Counted from the first letter of the stretch, positions 45,571-54,580 are shown. The stretch: DNA of 64,000 nucleotides from Bifidobacterium merycicum DSM 6492 (GCF_900129045.1 NZ_FQTX01000005.1:62001-126000), one strand, 5' to 3'. Made by a program: numbers and translations. The notes: generated by a model not told the origin, from the sequence alone.

Positions 45571-48111
45571 ATGAATGAGCAAGCGATTGACGAATACCCC
45601 CGTTTGAAGGCCCGCACCCTGCGTTTCACCTGCGGCGCCCCGCGTTCCGCGCAGGCGATAGGCGACGGTACGCGCGCCCTGTTCCTCCGTTCGGATGGGC
45701 CGGAAGACACCGTAACCAGCCTATGGATGAGCTGGTTTGACGATGCGGGTCAGCATCACGAGACGCTGATCGCCGACCCGCGTGTGCTGCTGGGCTCCAA
45801 CGCAGACAGCGAGAACGTGCCAGCTGAGGAACGCGCCCGCAGGGAGCGTGCGCGTGAAGGCGGCTCCGGCATCGTCAGCTATTCGGTGGACGAGACGGGT
45901 TCACGCGTGGTGTTCACACTGAACGGCCGCCTGTTCCTGGCTGAACTGGGCAATGTATGTAGCGCGGATAGCGCAGACAATGCGGGCGACGGCAAAGCCT
46001 CGGTGCGCGAACTGTGTGCCGGGCGTCTGAGCGTCGAAGCCGGCACCGCACCCGTGCTCAACCCACGCATCAGCCCAGACGGCGAGCACGTGCTCTACAC
46101 CACCGGCGAACGACTGCAACTGGTAAGCATCCGCGAATGGAAGGATGCCGACAACGGCGAAGCCGACGGCAACGTCACCCTGCTGACCGCCAGCGTCGAA
46201 GCGGACGATGACGATGACAACGACGATACCGTATTGTCTGATTCGGCCGAATCGGACAACCAGGGTGCGCAAACCGGCACGCACGAAGTCGCCAACACCT
46301 GGAAAGTCGGACTCGCCGAATTCGTAGCCGGAGAGGAAATGGACCGATACGACGGCTTCTGGTGGGGGCCGGATTCGCGCCAGATCATCGTCGAATCCTT
46401 CGACACCGCGCCCGAACCGATGTGGTACATCAGCGACCCCGCCAACCCAGGCAATCCAGCATCCGGACGCCGCTACCCGCGCGCACTGACCGCCAACGCC
46501 GACGTACACCTCGACCTGCTGCGGCTCGACTTCGACGATCAGGGCCGTCACTCCATCGTTGCATTCCACGAAATCGAATGGGACCGCGAAGCCTACGAGT
46601 ACGTGGCGCGCGTGGTATGGCAGAAGAACCGCTGCCCGCTGCTGCTCGTGCAAAACAGGCGCCAGAACCACGATCAGGTACTTGCCGTAGACGACAACGG
46701 CGCAACCTACCTGCTGGAAGAACATGCGAACGGCCAGTGGATCGACATCGTCGACGGACTGCCCGCACTCACCGACGACGGGCGACTCGTATGCGCGCTG
46801 AACGACATGGAAGCGAACACGAATCGACTGACCGTGGACGGCAAAGCCTTCACCCCGGTCGGATGGAACGTGCGCAGCGTGCTGGACGTGACCGATGGCG
46901 ACGTGCTGTGCGTGGTGCAGCGTGATCCGGAGCTCGCGCCCGACGTGCCGGAAGCATGGCAGGAGACCGCGGAACTGCATGACGCCCGATGCCATGATGT
47001 GGTCAGCATCGACTACAACGGCAACGTGCAACCCCTGGTGGGCGAACCCGGCGTATGGACCGCGTCACGCGGCATGCGCGGCGAAGTGGTCAGCGGCGGC
47101 ATGATGGGCACGAATGCGACCAGCATGATCCACGTGGCGCACCTGCCCGCAGCCCAAATGTCCGATTCTGGAGAATCGGATACCCAGACATCCCCCCAAG
47201 ACTCCCAGATGTCCGATTCTCCCGAAAAGGACATCCCTACGCCATCCAATGTTGCTCAGATGACCGATTCGGCCGAATCGGACACTCGGGATGTGGCGGC
47301 AGTGATCACCAGCAACGCCGCCGACCCAGGGTTCCTCCCCAACACCAGCTTCGCCACCCTGCCCGGCGAGCATCATCTGCTTGCCGCCATCACCATGCCA
47401 AGCGAAGCCAGCCCCTACGCGCATGCAGCCACCCTGCCCGTTCTGGTCAAACCGTATGGCGGCCCCGGCTTCCAGCAGGTCGTGTTCCGTTCATCCTTCT
47501 ACTGGGACGCGCAATGGTGGGCCGATCAAGGCTATATCGTATTGACTGCGGACGGTCGCGGCACCACCGGTCGAGGCCCCAAGTGGGATCGTGAGATGTT
47601 TGAGGATATGAAGGGCGTCTCGCTCGCCGACCAGATCGAAGCGGTGAAGGCGCTGCCGCAGCTGGATTGGGAGAACGGCCCCAAGCCCGACCTTGACAAG
47701 GTGGCGATTATCGGCTGGAGCTTCGGCGGATTCCTCTCCGCGCTCGCGGTCCTCGACGCGCCCAACGTGTTCCATGCCGCCTGCGCCGGCGCCCCGCCCA
47801 CCGACTGGACTCTGTACGATACCCACTACACGGAACGCTACCTGGGGCTCGATCCGGCCGTCTACGAACGCAACTCCATCATCGCCGACGCGCTGCGCCT
47901 CACCCGCCCGCTCATGCTTATCCACGGTTTTGCGGACGACAACGTCACCATCGCACACAGCCTGCGGTTGAGTCAGGCGCTGATGGCGGCCGGTCGCGAG
48001 CACACGTTCCTGCCGCTCACCGGCATCACGCATATGACCAACGACGAAACCGTGGCGGAGAACCTGCTGTTGCTGCAACGCGATTTTCTACGCAAGGCGC
48101 TCGCTGACTGA
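45571..48111 (+). CDS. S9 family peptidase (prolyl oligopeptidase / acylaminoacyl peptidase type) with in-frame palindromic insertions
   Basis: 846 residues. The N-terminal half is a tricorn-like beta-propeller; the C-terminal alpha/beta hydrolase has S717 (GWSFGGF), D789 (HGFADDN) and H821 (GITHM). It would cleave dipeptides or acyl-amino acids from peptides in the cytoplasm; no signal peptide is seen. ATG 45571 follows GGTGGGGG. Two stretches look inserted: residues 222-229 (LSDSAESD) and about 530-572 (three MSDS-E-D units), encoded by palindromes at 46235-46258 and 47159-47284. Both leave the frame intact and probably form surface loops. Confidence 0.9.
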   Translation: MNEQAIDEYPRLKARTLRFTCGAPRSAQAIGDGTRALFLRSDGPEDTVTSLWMSWFDDAGQHHETLIADPRVLLGSNADSENVPAEERARRERAREGGSGIVSYSVDETGSRVVFTLNGRLFLAELGNVCSADSADNAGDGKASVRELCAGRLSVEAGTAPVLNPRISPDGEHVLYTTGERLQLVSIREWKDADNGEADGNVTLLTASVEADDDDDNDDTVLSDSAESDNQGAQTGTHEVANTWKVGLAEFVAGEEMDRYDGFWWGPDSRQIIVESFDTAPEPMWYISDPANPGNPASGRRYPRALTANADVHLDLLRLDFDDQGRHSIVAFHEIEWDREAYEYVARVVWQKNRCPLLLVQNRRQNHDQVLAVDDNGATYLLEEHANGQWIDIVDGLPALTDDGRLVCALNDMEANTNRLTVDGKAFTPVGWNVRSVLDVTDGDVLCVVQRDPELAPDVPEAWQETAELHDARCHDVVSIDYNGNVQPLVGEPGVWTASRGMRGEVVSGGMMGTNATSMIHVAHLPAAQMSDSGESDTQTSPQDSQMSDSPEKDIPTPSNVAQMTDSAESDTRDVAAVITSNAADPGFLPNTSFATLPGEHHLLAAITMPSEASPYAHAATLPVLVKPYGGPGFQQVVFRSSFYWDAQWWADQGYIVLTADGRGTTGRGPKWDREMFEDMKGVSLADQIEAVKALPQLDWENGPKPDLDKVAIIGWSFGGFLSALAVLDAPNVFHAACAGAPPTDWTLYDTHYTERYLGLDPAVYERNSIIADALRLTRPLMLIHGFADDNVTIAHSLRLSQALMAAGREHTFLPLTGITHMTNDETVAENLLLLQRDFLRKALAD
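46235..46258. repeat. PAL-51 palindrome, single copy inside the S9 peptidase gene
   Basis: TGTCTGATTC-GGCC-GAATCGGACA, one mismatch from a perfect palindrome. Translated as LSDSAESD in the same frame as the three later copies. Confidence 0.85.
47159..47284. repeat. PAL-51 array, three copies inside the S9 peptidase gene
   Basis: Starts at 47159, 47210 and 47261: exact 51-bp period (17 codons). Copies: TGTCCGATTC-TGGA-GAATCGGATA, TGTCCGATTC-TCCC-GAAAAGGACA, TGACCGATTC-GGCC-GAATCGGACA. Each encodes [MT][ST]DS-[GPA]-E-[SK]-D. Confidence 0.92.
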
Positions 48112-48228
48112 TTCGACGAATGGCTGCGGGCTGGCTGTGGGCTGGTTTATGAATCGGACTGGTGAACCGGATTGCAGGCCGGCCTGCTGGCTGAGTGTGA
48201 GTCGGCCGGCGACTGATGGGAGACGATT

Positions 48229-49290
48229 ATGGAAGTGACCCTGCTCAAGGAGAACGATTACGCCGAAACCATGGCGAATACCGTCAAGCCGGCGCTTAAG
48301 GCATGTCTGACCGAAGGGCGTTTCGACCCCTCGCCCGCTGAACGCGGCGTGGGGATCAGGCCGTTGGGTGGGACCTTACACTATCTCGCCTATGATGCCG
48401 CAAAGTTCGACGCGGAAAACAATCAGGGCGCTTCCGCCGGATTCCGCGGTTGCATCGTGTTGAGCCACGGGTTCACCGAGTTCGCCGAAAAATACGATGA
48501 AATGGTCTGGTATTTCCTGCTTGCCGGGTATTCAGTGTGTGCGATCGATCATCGTGGGCATGGCGCCTCCGCGCGCGACACGGATGACCGGTGCAACGTG
48601 TGGATCGACGATTGGCGCAGGTATGCGGCCGATCTTGCGGGATTCGCCGAAACCGTGGGGCAGGAATACGCGAACGGCCAGCCGTTGTACCTGTACTGCC
48701 ATTCGATGGGCGGCGGCATCAGCGCTGCGGTGCTCGAACAGCATCCCGCTTTGTTCGACAAGGCGGTGCTTTCTTCGCCGATGATCGCCCCGCAGACCGG
48801 CATGCCGCTGTGGCTGGCCCGGCCGCTGGTCGGTGCGCTATGCGGCTTGGGGTTGGGGCGCAGGCCTGTATTCGGCAAGAAGGATTTTGATCCGTCCGCG
48901 CCTCTTGACCTTGATGAAAACCCGGGTGCCAGCGAGCCGCGTGAACGCTATTTCCACCGGTTGCGGTGCAACAATGTGGCGTACCAGACCTATAAGCCCG
49001 CATTCCAGTGGGTGCGTCAGGCGTTGAAGCTCAGTCGTGCCATACTTGCGCCAAATGCGTGCGGCAGTATCGAAACGCCGATCCTGCTGTTTCAATCCGG
49101 GCGTGACGTGTGGGTGCTCAACGAGCCGCAGGACAGGTTCGTCGAGCGTGTGCGCGCGGGTGGAAGCCCGATCGAAAAAGTCCGGTACGACGATTCGCTT
49201 CATGAGATCTTCTCCATGCCGAACGCGATACTCGGACCTTACGTTGAGCGGATTCTTGATTTTTTCGATACTCCGGCACCAAGCCTGTAG
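48229..49290 (+). CDS. Alpha/beta hydrolase, lysophospholipase/monoacylglycerol lipase type
   Basis: 353 residues. The SHGFTEFAEKYDE oxyanion region, DHRGHGAS, nucleophile elbow YCHSMGG (S159) and the late D and H (GRDVWVL, DSLHEIF) match PldB-like hydrolases. The likely reaction is release of a fatty acid from lysophospholipid or monoacylglycerol. No signal peptide. It begins at ATG 48229 with GGGAGACG upstream, 117 bp after the peptidase, on the same strand. Confidence 0.88.
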   Translation: MEVTLLKENDYAETMANTVKPALKACLTEGRFDPSPAERGVGIRPLGGTLHYLAYDAAKFDAENNQGASAGFRGCIVLSHGFTEFAEKYDEMVWYFLLAGYSVCAIDHRGHGASARDTDDRCNVWIDDWRRYAADLAGFAETVGQEYANGQPLYLYCHSMGGGISAAVLEQHPALFDKAVLSSPMIAPQTGMPLWLARPLVGALCGLGLGRRPVFGKKDFDPSAPLDLDENPGASEPRERYFHRLRCNNVAYQTYKPAFQWVRQALKLSRAILAPNACGSIETPILLFQSGRDVWVLNEPQDRFVERVRAGGSPIEKVRYDDSLHEIFSMPNAILGPYVERILDFFDTPAPSL

Positions 49291-49296
49291 CAGGGA

Positions 49297-51570
49297 TTGG
49301 GGCAGTCTCGGCGGGCCAGCAAGATGGGCGCCACCTACAGCAAACTCAAGGCGGCACTTGATGTGGCGTTCAATGGTGAACTGTTCCTCGACAACGGCGA
49401 GAATCGCAGTCTGCTGCTGAAGATCAACACCGCTACCGGCGAAGTCAAGATCGTGGCCATGCCGGTGCAGAAATCCTTGGGCGACGACGTCAATGTGAAC
49501 GGGTATCGTGCGGCCATCGAATTCCACGACAAGCTGTATTTCTCCGCGGCCGCCACCGGCAAACCGTACCTGTTGGAGGTCGATCCGGCAACCGACGCGA
49601 CCAAGATCGTCTACCAGTCCTCGCCACTGTCTCCGGCAGCCCAGAAGAAGGGCTACTCGGTCGGCATTCGCGGTCTTGCGGTGTTGGGCAACCAGCTTGT
49701 CGCCAGCATGATCGGCGATGACGGGGCTTACATCGTAGCCTCCTCGGATCCTTGCCCAAGGCAAGGATTCGTTCAAGGTGATCGCCACGCAGAAGGATCT
49801 GCTCGACTATCCGGCATGCAGCTACGCCGATAGCGTCTTCGGCGGTGCGATCTGGGACATGACCGCATTCAATGGGAAACTGTACATTTCCGTTGTCACC
49901 GGCCGCGCGGGCACCAAGCAGTCGTTCGCGCTGTTCCGCGGCGAGCAGGCCAACGACGGCAGCTGGAAGTACACGCCGCTGGTAGGCAGCCCGAAGGACG
50001 GCGCCCGCTACGACTATGGTTTTGGTGCCACCCGTTCCGGTGCGGCCAATCTGGTGGTGTATAAGAACCATCTGTATATCGGAGGTTATAACGATCCGAT
50101 GGTGGTTTTGCCGGATGCGCTCAACGGCAAGTTCGAAAACCTGTACAACGACATGGCCAACCCGGTCAACCTGTGGCGTATGGATGCGGACGAGAACTTC
50201 GAACTCGTGGCAGGCGAAGATAACAATAAGTACTTCGGCAATCCGATCGGCACCATCGACGGTGAGTCCATGCGGGCCGGTCTTGCCCCGGAAAGCGATA
50301 CGAGCCGTCACCTCAACCAGTACGTATGGCGTATGCAGTCGTATGACGGCAAGATGTATGCCGGCACCTTCGACATCAGCGACCTGTCCTACCCGGTGAC
50401 CCAATTCGCCAACGGCGACATCCTCCACCGCACTCCGGAGCAGTGGAAGAAGCAGATCGAATACATCAAGAAGTTCCTTGAGGAGATCAAGGGCGACGGT
50501 TCCTCATCCGCGAACGCCTCTGCGGATGCCAAGGCCGGCATTGCCCGCAAAGCGCCGAATCCGACGCCTCCAATGGCGAGATCGCCAAGCTGGAGCGGAT
50601 GGAATCCCTGAGGGGCTCCATGCAGGAGGATCTGAACGCCAAGCAGACCGACGCGAATGCCGATGGCATCGCCACGCTCTCCGCAGACAGCTATACGCTC
50701 GAAGACCGCATCCGATTCCAGACCATGCTTGAGGAACTGTTCAAGATCTACGAGTCCATCAAGCCCATGCTGCCGGATTCCGTCACCAGCGAGCTTGACA
50801 AATGGCTCAACCAGGAGAACGTCGACAACTTCGGCTACTTCGTGAACGTGTGCAAATACCTGCGTTCCGCAACGTCCGACAAGCGCGGCTGCGACCTGGT
50901 CGTCACCGCTGACGGCGTGAACTTCCAGACCATCACCCGCAACGGTTTCGGCGATAACAACAACCATGGTCTGCGCGTCTTTGCCGTGACCAATTCCGGG
51001 TTGAGCGTCGGCACCGCCAATCCGTACCACGGCACGCAGATCTGGAATCTGAACGACGGTACGACGGTGACTAGCGCCACGCTGAGCGCCGGCAATGCGT
51101 TCACCTACGATAAGTACGATGCTGCGGCCAAGCGGCAGAATAGCGCCGGTCTGAACGTCGGCATCAACTTCAACGGCAACACCGTAAGCGATGTGCAATA
51201 TGACTACGCGTCGCTCACCGCAGGCAAGGATTACGTTGTGAACGCGGATGGATCCGGCATCAGCCTGACCAGCACGTTCCTCAATGCGCAGAAGACCGGA
51301 AGCGCAGGCTCTGTGACCGTCTTCTTCAACCGTGGTGCACGCGTGAAGTTCACGGTGACGATTACAGACGGCACGCCATCCACGCCACAGCCGTCGCCGA
51401 GCCCGGCAGCGCCAAGCAAGCCGGCGGCCGACAAGGCAGACAAGACCAGCGCCGGCAAGACCGACGGCACTACTGCCAACACCGGTTCCGCCGTATTCGG
51501 TGTGGCGTTTGCCGCTGCAGTACTGGTACTTGCGGCTGGCGTAATGCTGAAGCTGCGTCGCCGTGACTGA
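49297..51570 (+). pseudogene. Remnant of a cell-wall-anchored surface protein with two frameshifts and no signal peptide
   Basis: Three consecutive open segments in frames 1, 2 and 1 read as one protein: 49297 to about 49750 (LFLDNGENRSLLLKINTATGEV..., ending VASSD), about 49752 to 50560 (LAQGKDSFKVIATQKDLLDYPACSYADSVFGG...), and about 50555 to 51570. The first junction lies at about 49745-49755, the second at about 50550-50575. The N-terminus has no signal peptide or ribosome site and begins right after the hydrolase stop, so the 5' part is lost. The C-terminus is a sorting signal: TTANTGS, a hydrophobic segment and KLRRRD, after a Pro/Ser and Lys/Asp/Thr-rich wall-spanning part. Repeated YLYIGGY-like strands suggest a beta-propeller. 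Sequencing error cannot be excluded for the frameshifts. Confidence 0.85.
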
Positions 51571-51653
51571 CGCAGCGTTTTAGCGCCGAAAGGTTTGCGA
51601 GCGCGTGTTTCGGGCGCACGTCGGGAGGATTTCCGGCGTGCGCCTTTTCCATG

Positions 51654-51698
51654 GTCGTGGTGCTTGTAGCCGTGGTGCTTGTAGCCGTGGTGCTTGTG
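51654..51698. repeat. 15-bp tandem repeat, three units
   Basis: Units of G[TC]CGTGGTGCTTGT[AG] in the 274-bp gap between the surface-protein remnant and the DMT gene. Confidence 0.85.
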
Positions 51699-51825
51699 AT
51701 GATGACCCGATCATGCCGCTTGCGATGTTTCACACAATGTTTCACGTGGTGCTGGGTTGGGACGGTCAACGGCAGACCATACGTCATAACCGCACAATGC
51801 CAGCCCTGCGAGCACAGTTCTGTAT

Positions 51826-51845
51826 CAGTGCCATACTTGGCACTG
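51826..51845. promoter_or_regulatory. 20-bp perfect inverted repeat at the DMT transporter start
   Basis: CAGTGCCA-TACT-TGGCACTG; the last base is the first base of the GTG start codon. Either an operator or an RNA hairpin that hides the start. Confidence 0.55.
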
Positions 51846-52774
51846 TGAACAGGAGCAAGAAGACAGGAACATCACGCATCATCTCGTTCAGCAGCGACGC
51901 CAAATCCATATTGGTCGGCATGGCTCTGGTGCTGATCGGCGGGGCAATGTGGGGGTGCAACGCCACAGTATCGAAACTGCTGATGAGCAATTACAGCGTG
52001 GACCCGCTGTGGCTGGCCTGCATACGTGAATTCTTCGCCGGACTCCTCTTTCTTATCGCAGGCGGCATCATGAGTCCAAACAAACTCGTCGGCGCAGCCA
52101 AAGACGTGCCATCCTACCCTAAATACCTTGCGCTCGCACTATGCTGCGTGCTCGTCGGGCAAGTCTCATATTTGCAATCCATCAACTGGACCAACTCCGG
52201 CACCGCGACCATTCTGCAAAGCCTGAACTTGCTGGTGGTACTTGCTTGGGTGTGCATCATGAGCCATCGCATGCCCCGCAAACGCGAGACAATCGGCGTG
52301 GCGCTCGCTTTCATCGGCACCGTACTCATCGCCACCGGCGGCAACCTATCCACCCTGGCATTGCCGCCGCAAGGCCTGACATGGGGATTGGCCAATGCCA
52401 TCGCCACATCGGCACTATCGATCATGCCCACCGCAATGATCGCCAAATGGGGCAATTTCGTGACCAACGGCATCATGTTCCTGATCTCCGGACTGGTGCT
52501 ATGCCCCTTCGTGCAACCATGGGCGCACCTGCCGAAATTCGACGTGGCAAGCGTTTCGATGCTGCTGTTCACCGTGGTTCTGGGAACGTTCGGCGCATAC
52601 GCGCTGTTTATGGCGGGCGTGATGCGCATCGGCTCGATTCGCGCGACCATGCTCGGCACCATCGAACCGGTGCTGGCGACAGTGACCGCAGTGCTGTTCA
52701 CCGGTGTGGTGTTCGGCACTGCCGACCTGGTGGGCTTTGCGCTGATCATCATTATGGTCTTCCTCGTGCGCTGA
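51845..52774 (+). CDS. DMT superfamily (EamA) transporter
   Basis: 309 residues, ten membrane segments in two EamA halves (about 20-150 and 165-305), starting SILVGMALVLIGGAMWGCNATVSKLLMS. EamA proteins export amino acids or other metabolites; the substrate is unknown. The start is uncertain: GTG 51845 (VNRSKKTG) has no Shine-Dalgarno and overlaps a palindrome; ATG 51797 (MPALRAQF) would add 16 residues. Confidence 0.85.
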   Translation: MNRSKKTGTSRIISFSSDAKSILVGMALVLIGGAMWGCNATVSKLLMSNYSVDPLWLACIREFFAGLLFLIAGGIMSPNKLVGAAKDVPSYPKYLALALCCVLVGQVSYLQSINWTNSGTATILQSLNLLVVLAWVCIMSHRMPRKRETIGVALAFIGTVLIATGGNLSTLALPPQGLTWGLANAIATSALSIMPTAMIAKWGNFVTNGIMFLISGLVLCPFVQPWAHLPKFDVASVSMLLFTVVLGTFGAYALFMAGVMRIGSIRATMLGTIEPVLATVTAVLFTGVVFGTADLVGFALIIIMVFLVR

Positions 52775-53111
52775 GGCACACTCCGCGCCAACACGCACCT
52801 TGGGTGTCCGATTCTGGTGAATATGCCACTTGTGGTGTGTGCGTGTGCCCTCAGAGTGCCCGTTTCTCCCGAATCGGACACACATGTACGCCTCGCGCGA
52901 CCGGTGCCGTCCGCATGTTCACTCTGGGTAAAACTGTGGAATGACAGTCGCCCGAATCAGTTGGGTGAAGTGGAAGGTCAAGATCAGGAGCCCGTGAGAG
53001 GTTCCGGATACGGCAACGAACCCGGCCACCGGCGTATTTGAGAATGCGCCGCGACGATACCACAGACCGGCTGCCCAACCGCATCGACTCCAATCCAAAG
53101 GAGTACCGATT
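52775..53111. other. Gap of 337 bp before hsp20
   Basis: Holds the degenerate PAL-51 pair (52805-52880). I see no HAIR or CIRCE heat-shock operator. An extended ribosome site (CCAAAGGAG) precedes hsp20. Confidence 0.5.
52805..52880. repeat. PAL-51 pair, degenerate, upstream of hsp20
   Basis: TGTCCGATTC-TGGT-GAATATGCCA (52805-52828) and TGCCCGTTTC-TCCC-GAATCGGACA (52857-52880); starts 52 bp apart. The right arm of the first copy has decayed. Confidence 0.75.
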
Positions 53112-53573
53112 ATGGCAATGTTTCCGGCTTTGATGAATGACACGATGTTTTCCGACCTGTTCGACGACCCGTTCTTCGAGGGTTGGCGCAACATGGAGAA
53201 CGTCGGCACTCGCGAATCGAACATGTCGATGGGCATGATGAGCACCGACGTGCGTGAATCCGACAAGGGCTACATGGTCGACATCGACATGCCTGGCTTC
53301 AAGAAGGAAGATATTTCCCTGGAGCTGCAGAACGGTTACCTGACCGTTTCCGCTCATCGCGACAGCTCGCATGATGACAAGGCCGAGGATGGCAAGTGGC
53401 TGCGTCGTGAACGTTACGTCGGCTCCTGCTCGCGTAGCTTCTATGTTGGCGAGGATATGAAGGACTCCGACATCCACGCCAGCTACAAGGACGGTACGCT
53501 GTGCCTTGAACTGCCGAAGCCGCAGGCGCAGCAGCAGGTTGAGACGAAGCATCGCATTGCCATCGAAGGCTGA
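53112..53573 (+). CDS. hsp20: Small heat-shock protein, Hsp20/alpha-crystallin family
   Basis: 153 residues. Alpha-crystallin domain (about 45-140) with VDIDMPGFKKEDISLELQNGYLTVSA and the closing DGTLCLELPKP, plus a C-terminal tail rather than a clear I-x-I. It holds unfolded proteins for refolding. CCAAAGGAG precedes ATG 53112. Confidence 0.95.
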   Translation: MAMFPALMNDTMFSDLFDDPFFEGWRNMENVGTRESNMSMGMMSTDVRESDKGYMVDIDMPGFKKEDISLELQNGYLTVSAHRDSSHDDKAEDGKWLRRERYVGSCSRSFYVGEDMKDSDIHASYKDGTLCLELPKPQAQQQVETKHRIAIEG

Positions 53574-53624
53574 CGTCGGAGGCTGACTGGCGTATAGTCC
53601 ACATCCGTATTCCAGCGGTAGCAC

Positions 53625-53657
53625 AAGCGGGGACCCCTACTGTAGGGGTCCCCGCTT
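53625..53657 (+). terminator. Terminator of hsp20
   Basis: Perfect 16-bp arms AAGCGGGGACCCCTAC (53625-53640) and 53642-53657; no T-run, but very stable. Confidence 0.75.
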
Positions 53658-53707
53658 GCGTATGTATGCACCGCGCGTTCGCATATCGCATGTCGTATGA
53701 GCGCACC

Positions 53708-53804
53708 TGTCCGGACAAAGGCGTCCGGATGTCCCTTTCTCCCGAATCGGACATACGCGGTAAGAATTACGCACCATGGATGTCCTTTTCTGGTGAATCG
53801 GACG
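53708..53804. repeat. PAL-51 pair plus a collapsed copy
   Basis: TGTCCCTTTC-TCCC-GAATCGGACA (53730-53753) and TGTCCTTTTC-TGGT-GAATCGGACG (53781-53804), starts 51 bp apart. TGTCCGGACA at 53708-53717 looks like the outer ends of a copy joined after loss of its core. Confidence 0.85.
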
Positions 53805-53921
53805 TTTGTGGTGCGGGATAGCGATAGGTGGTTGGCGAAGTCTGGGTTTCGTTGGGCTCAGAGGACGGTCCGGGGTTGTGATGAGGTCTGATGCTGTGCA
53901 CTGAAAATGTAGGAATACGAA

Positions 53922-53949
53922 AAAACCGGAACCCGAAGGCTCCGGTTTT
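53922..53949 (-). terminator. Intrinsic terminator after tRNA-Leu
   Basis: Arms AAAACCGGA (53922-53930) and TCCGGTTTT (53941-53949), T-run on the minus strand. Confidence 0.9.
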
Positions 53950-53957
53950 CTTTTTCG

Positions 53958-54040
53958 TGCGAGCGGGGGGAGTTGAACCCCCACGAGCATACACTCACTG
54001 CCACCTGAAGACAGCGCGTCTACCATTCCGCCACGCTCGC
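53958..54040 (-). tRNA. tRNA-Leu, anticodon CAG
   Basis: 83 nt with a long variable arm, as expected for tRNA-Leu. Acceptor GCGAGCG/CGCTCGC + A, anticodon stem CTGTC/GGCAG with loop TTCAGGT, T-loop TTCAACT. Reads CUG, a major Leu codon here. Confidence 0.95.
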
Positions 54041-54106
54041 AGACAATCGACTAATTTACACCTATCATTCCGATACTGCAATTACGGCGTGTCGCAATGG
54101 TTACGG

Positions 54107-54233
54107 TGTCTGATTCACCCGAATCGGACAGTCTGAGGCATTCGGATGATGCGTGCGTGACCGATTCTCCCGAATCGGACACTCGGGCGAGTGGAAGATG
54201 TGCTGCTAGTGACCGATTCTGGAGAATCGGACA
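54107..54233. repeat. PAL-51 array, three copies upstream of tRNA-Leu
   Basis: TGTCTGATTC-ACCC-GAATCGGACA (54107), TGACCGATTC-TCCC-GAATCGGACA (54158), TGACCGATTC-TGGA-GAATCGGACA (54210). Start offsets 51 and 52 bp. The array begins 67 bp upstream of the tRNA 5' end and ends 39 bp from the next gene. Confidence 0.92.
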
Positions 54234-54271
54234 AATAGACATGCGAATACGCGGCTGCGAATAGGCGTGAA

Positions 54272-54520
54272 TCAAGGCAGCATCAAATCGGTGCCGCCGA
54301 GAAAACGGTAGCCGACGTCAGCCAACAATCGGGTTTTCGCAAAATGTAAGCCCAGGAGCGCGGCTTGCACCCCGTCGATGCCGTAAATGACATGCTCCCA
54401 GACGGTCTGCCCAGAGGCGTCTTCCAGACGAACGTTCACACTCCAAGCGTCTTCGTCGATTTGCGGTTCGGAAACCGACAACACCCGATCTCCGCCTTCG
54501 TGTTGGAATTGTCGCTGCAT
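54272..54520 (-). CDS. Small uncharacterised protein
   Basis: 82 residues, no membrane segment. WSVNVRLEDASGQTVWEHVIYGIDGVQAALLGLHFAKTRLLADVGY has the pattern of small bacterial proteins (DUF6968-like) in which a short beta sheet is followed by a G-DslQAL helix; function unknown. It follows tgt on the same strand with a 60-bp gap. The ribosome site is weak. Confidence 0.6.
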   Translation of the reverse strand: MQRQFQHEGGDRVLSVSEPQIDEDAWSVNVRLEDASGQTVWEHVIYGIDGVQAALLGLHFAKTRLLADVGYRFLGGTDLMLP

Positions 54521-54580
54521 GCTCGTCTTATCAAATGCGCGTATCTTCGATTGCGGGTTGTTCGCTCTTCGGTCTTTGCC

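Noticed and set aside
52881..53111. HspR (HAIR) or HrcA (CIRCE) operator upstream of hsp20.
   Set aside because: No CTTGAGT-N7-ACTCAAG or TTAGCACTC-N9-GAGTGCTAA match was found.
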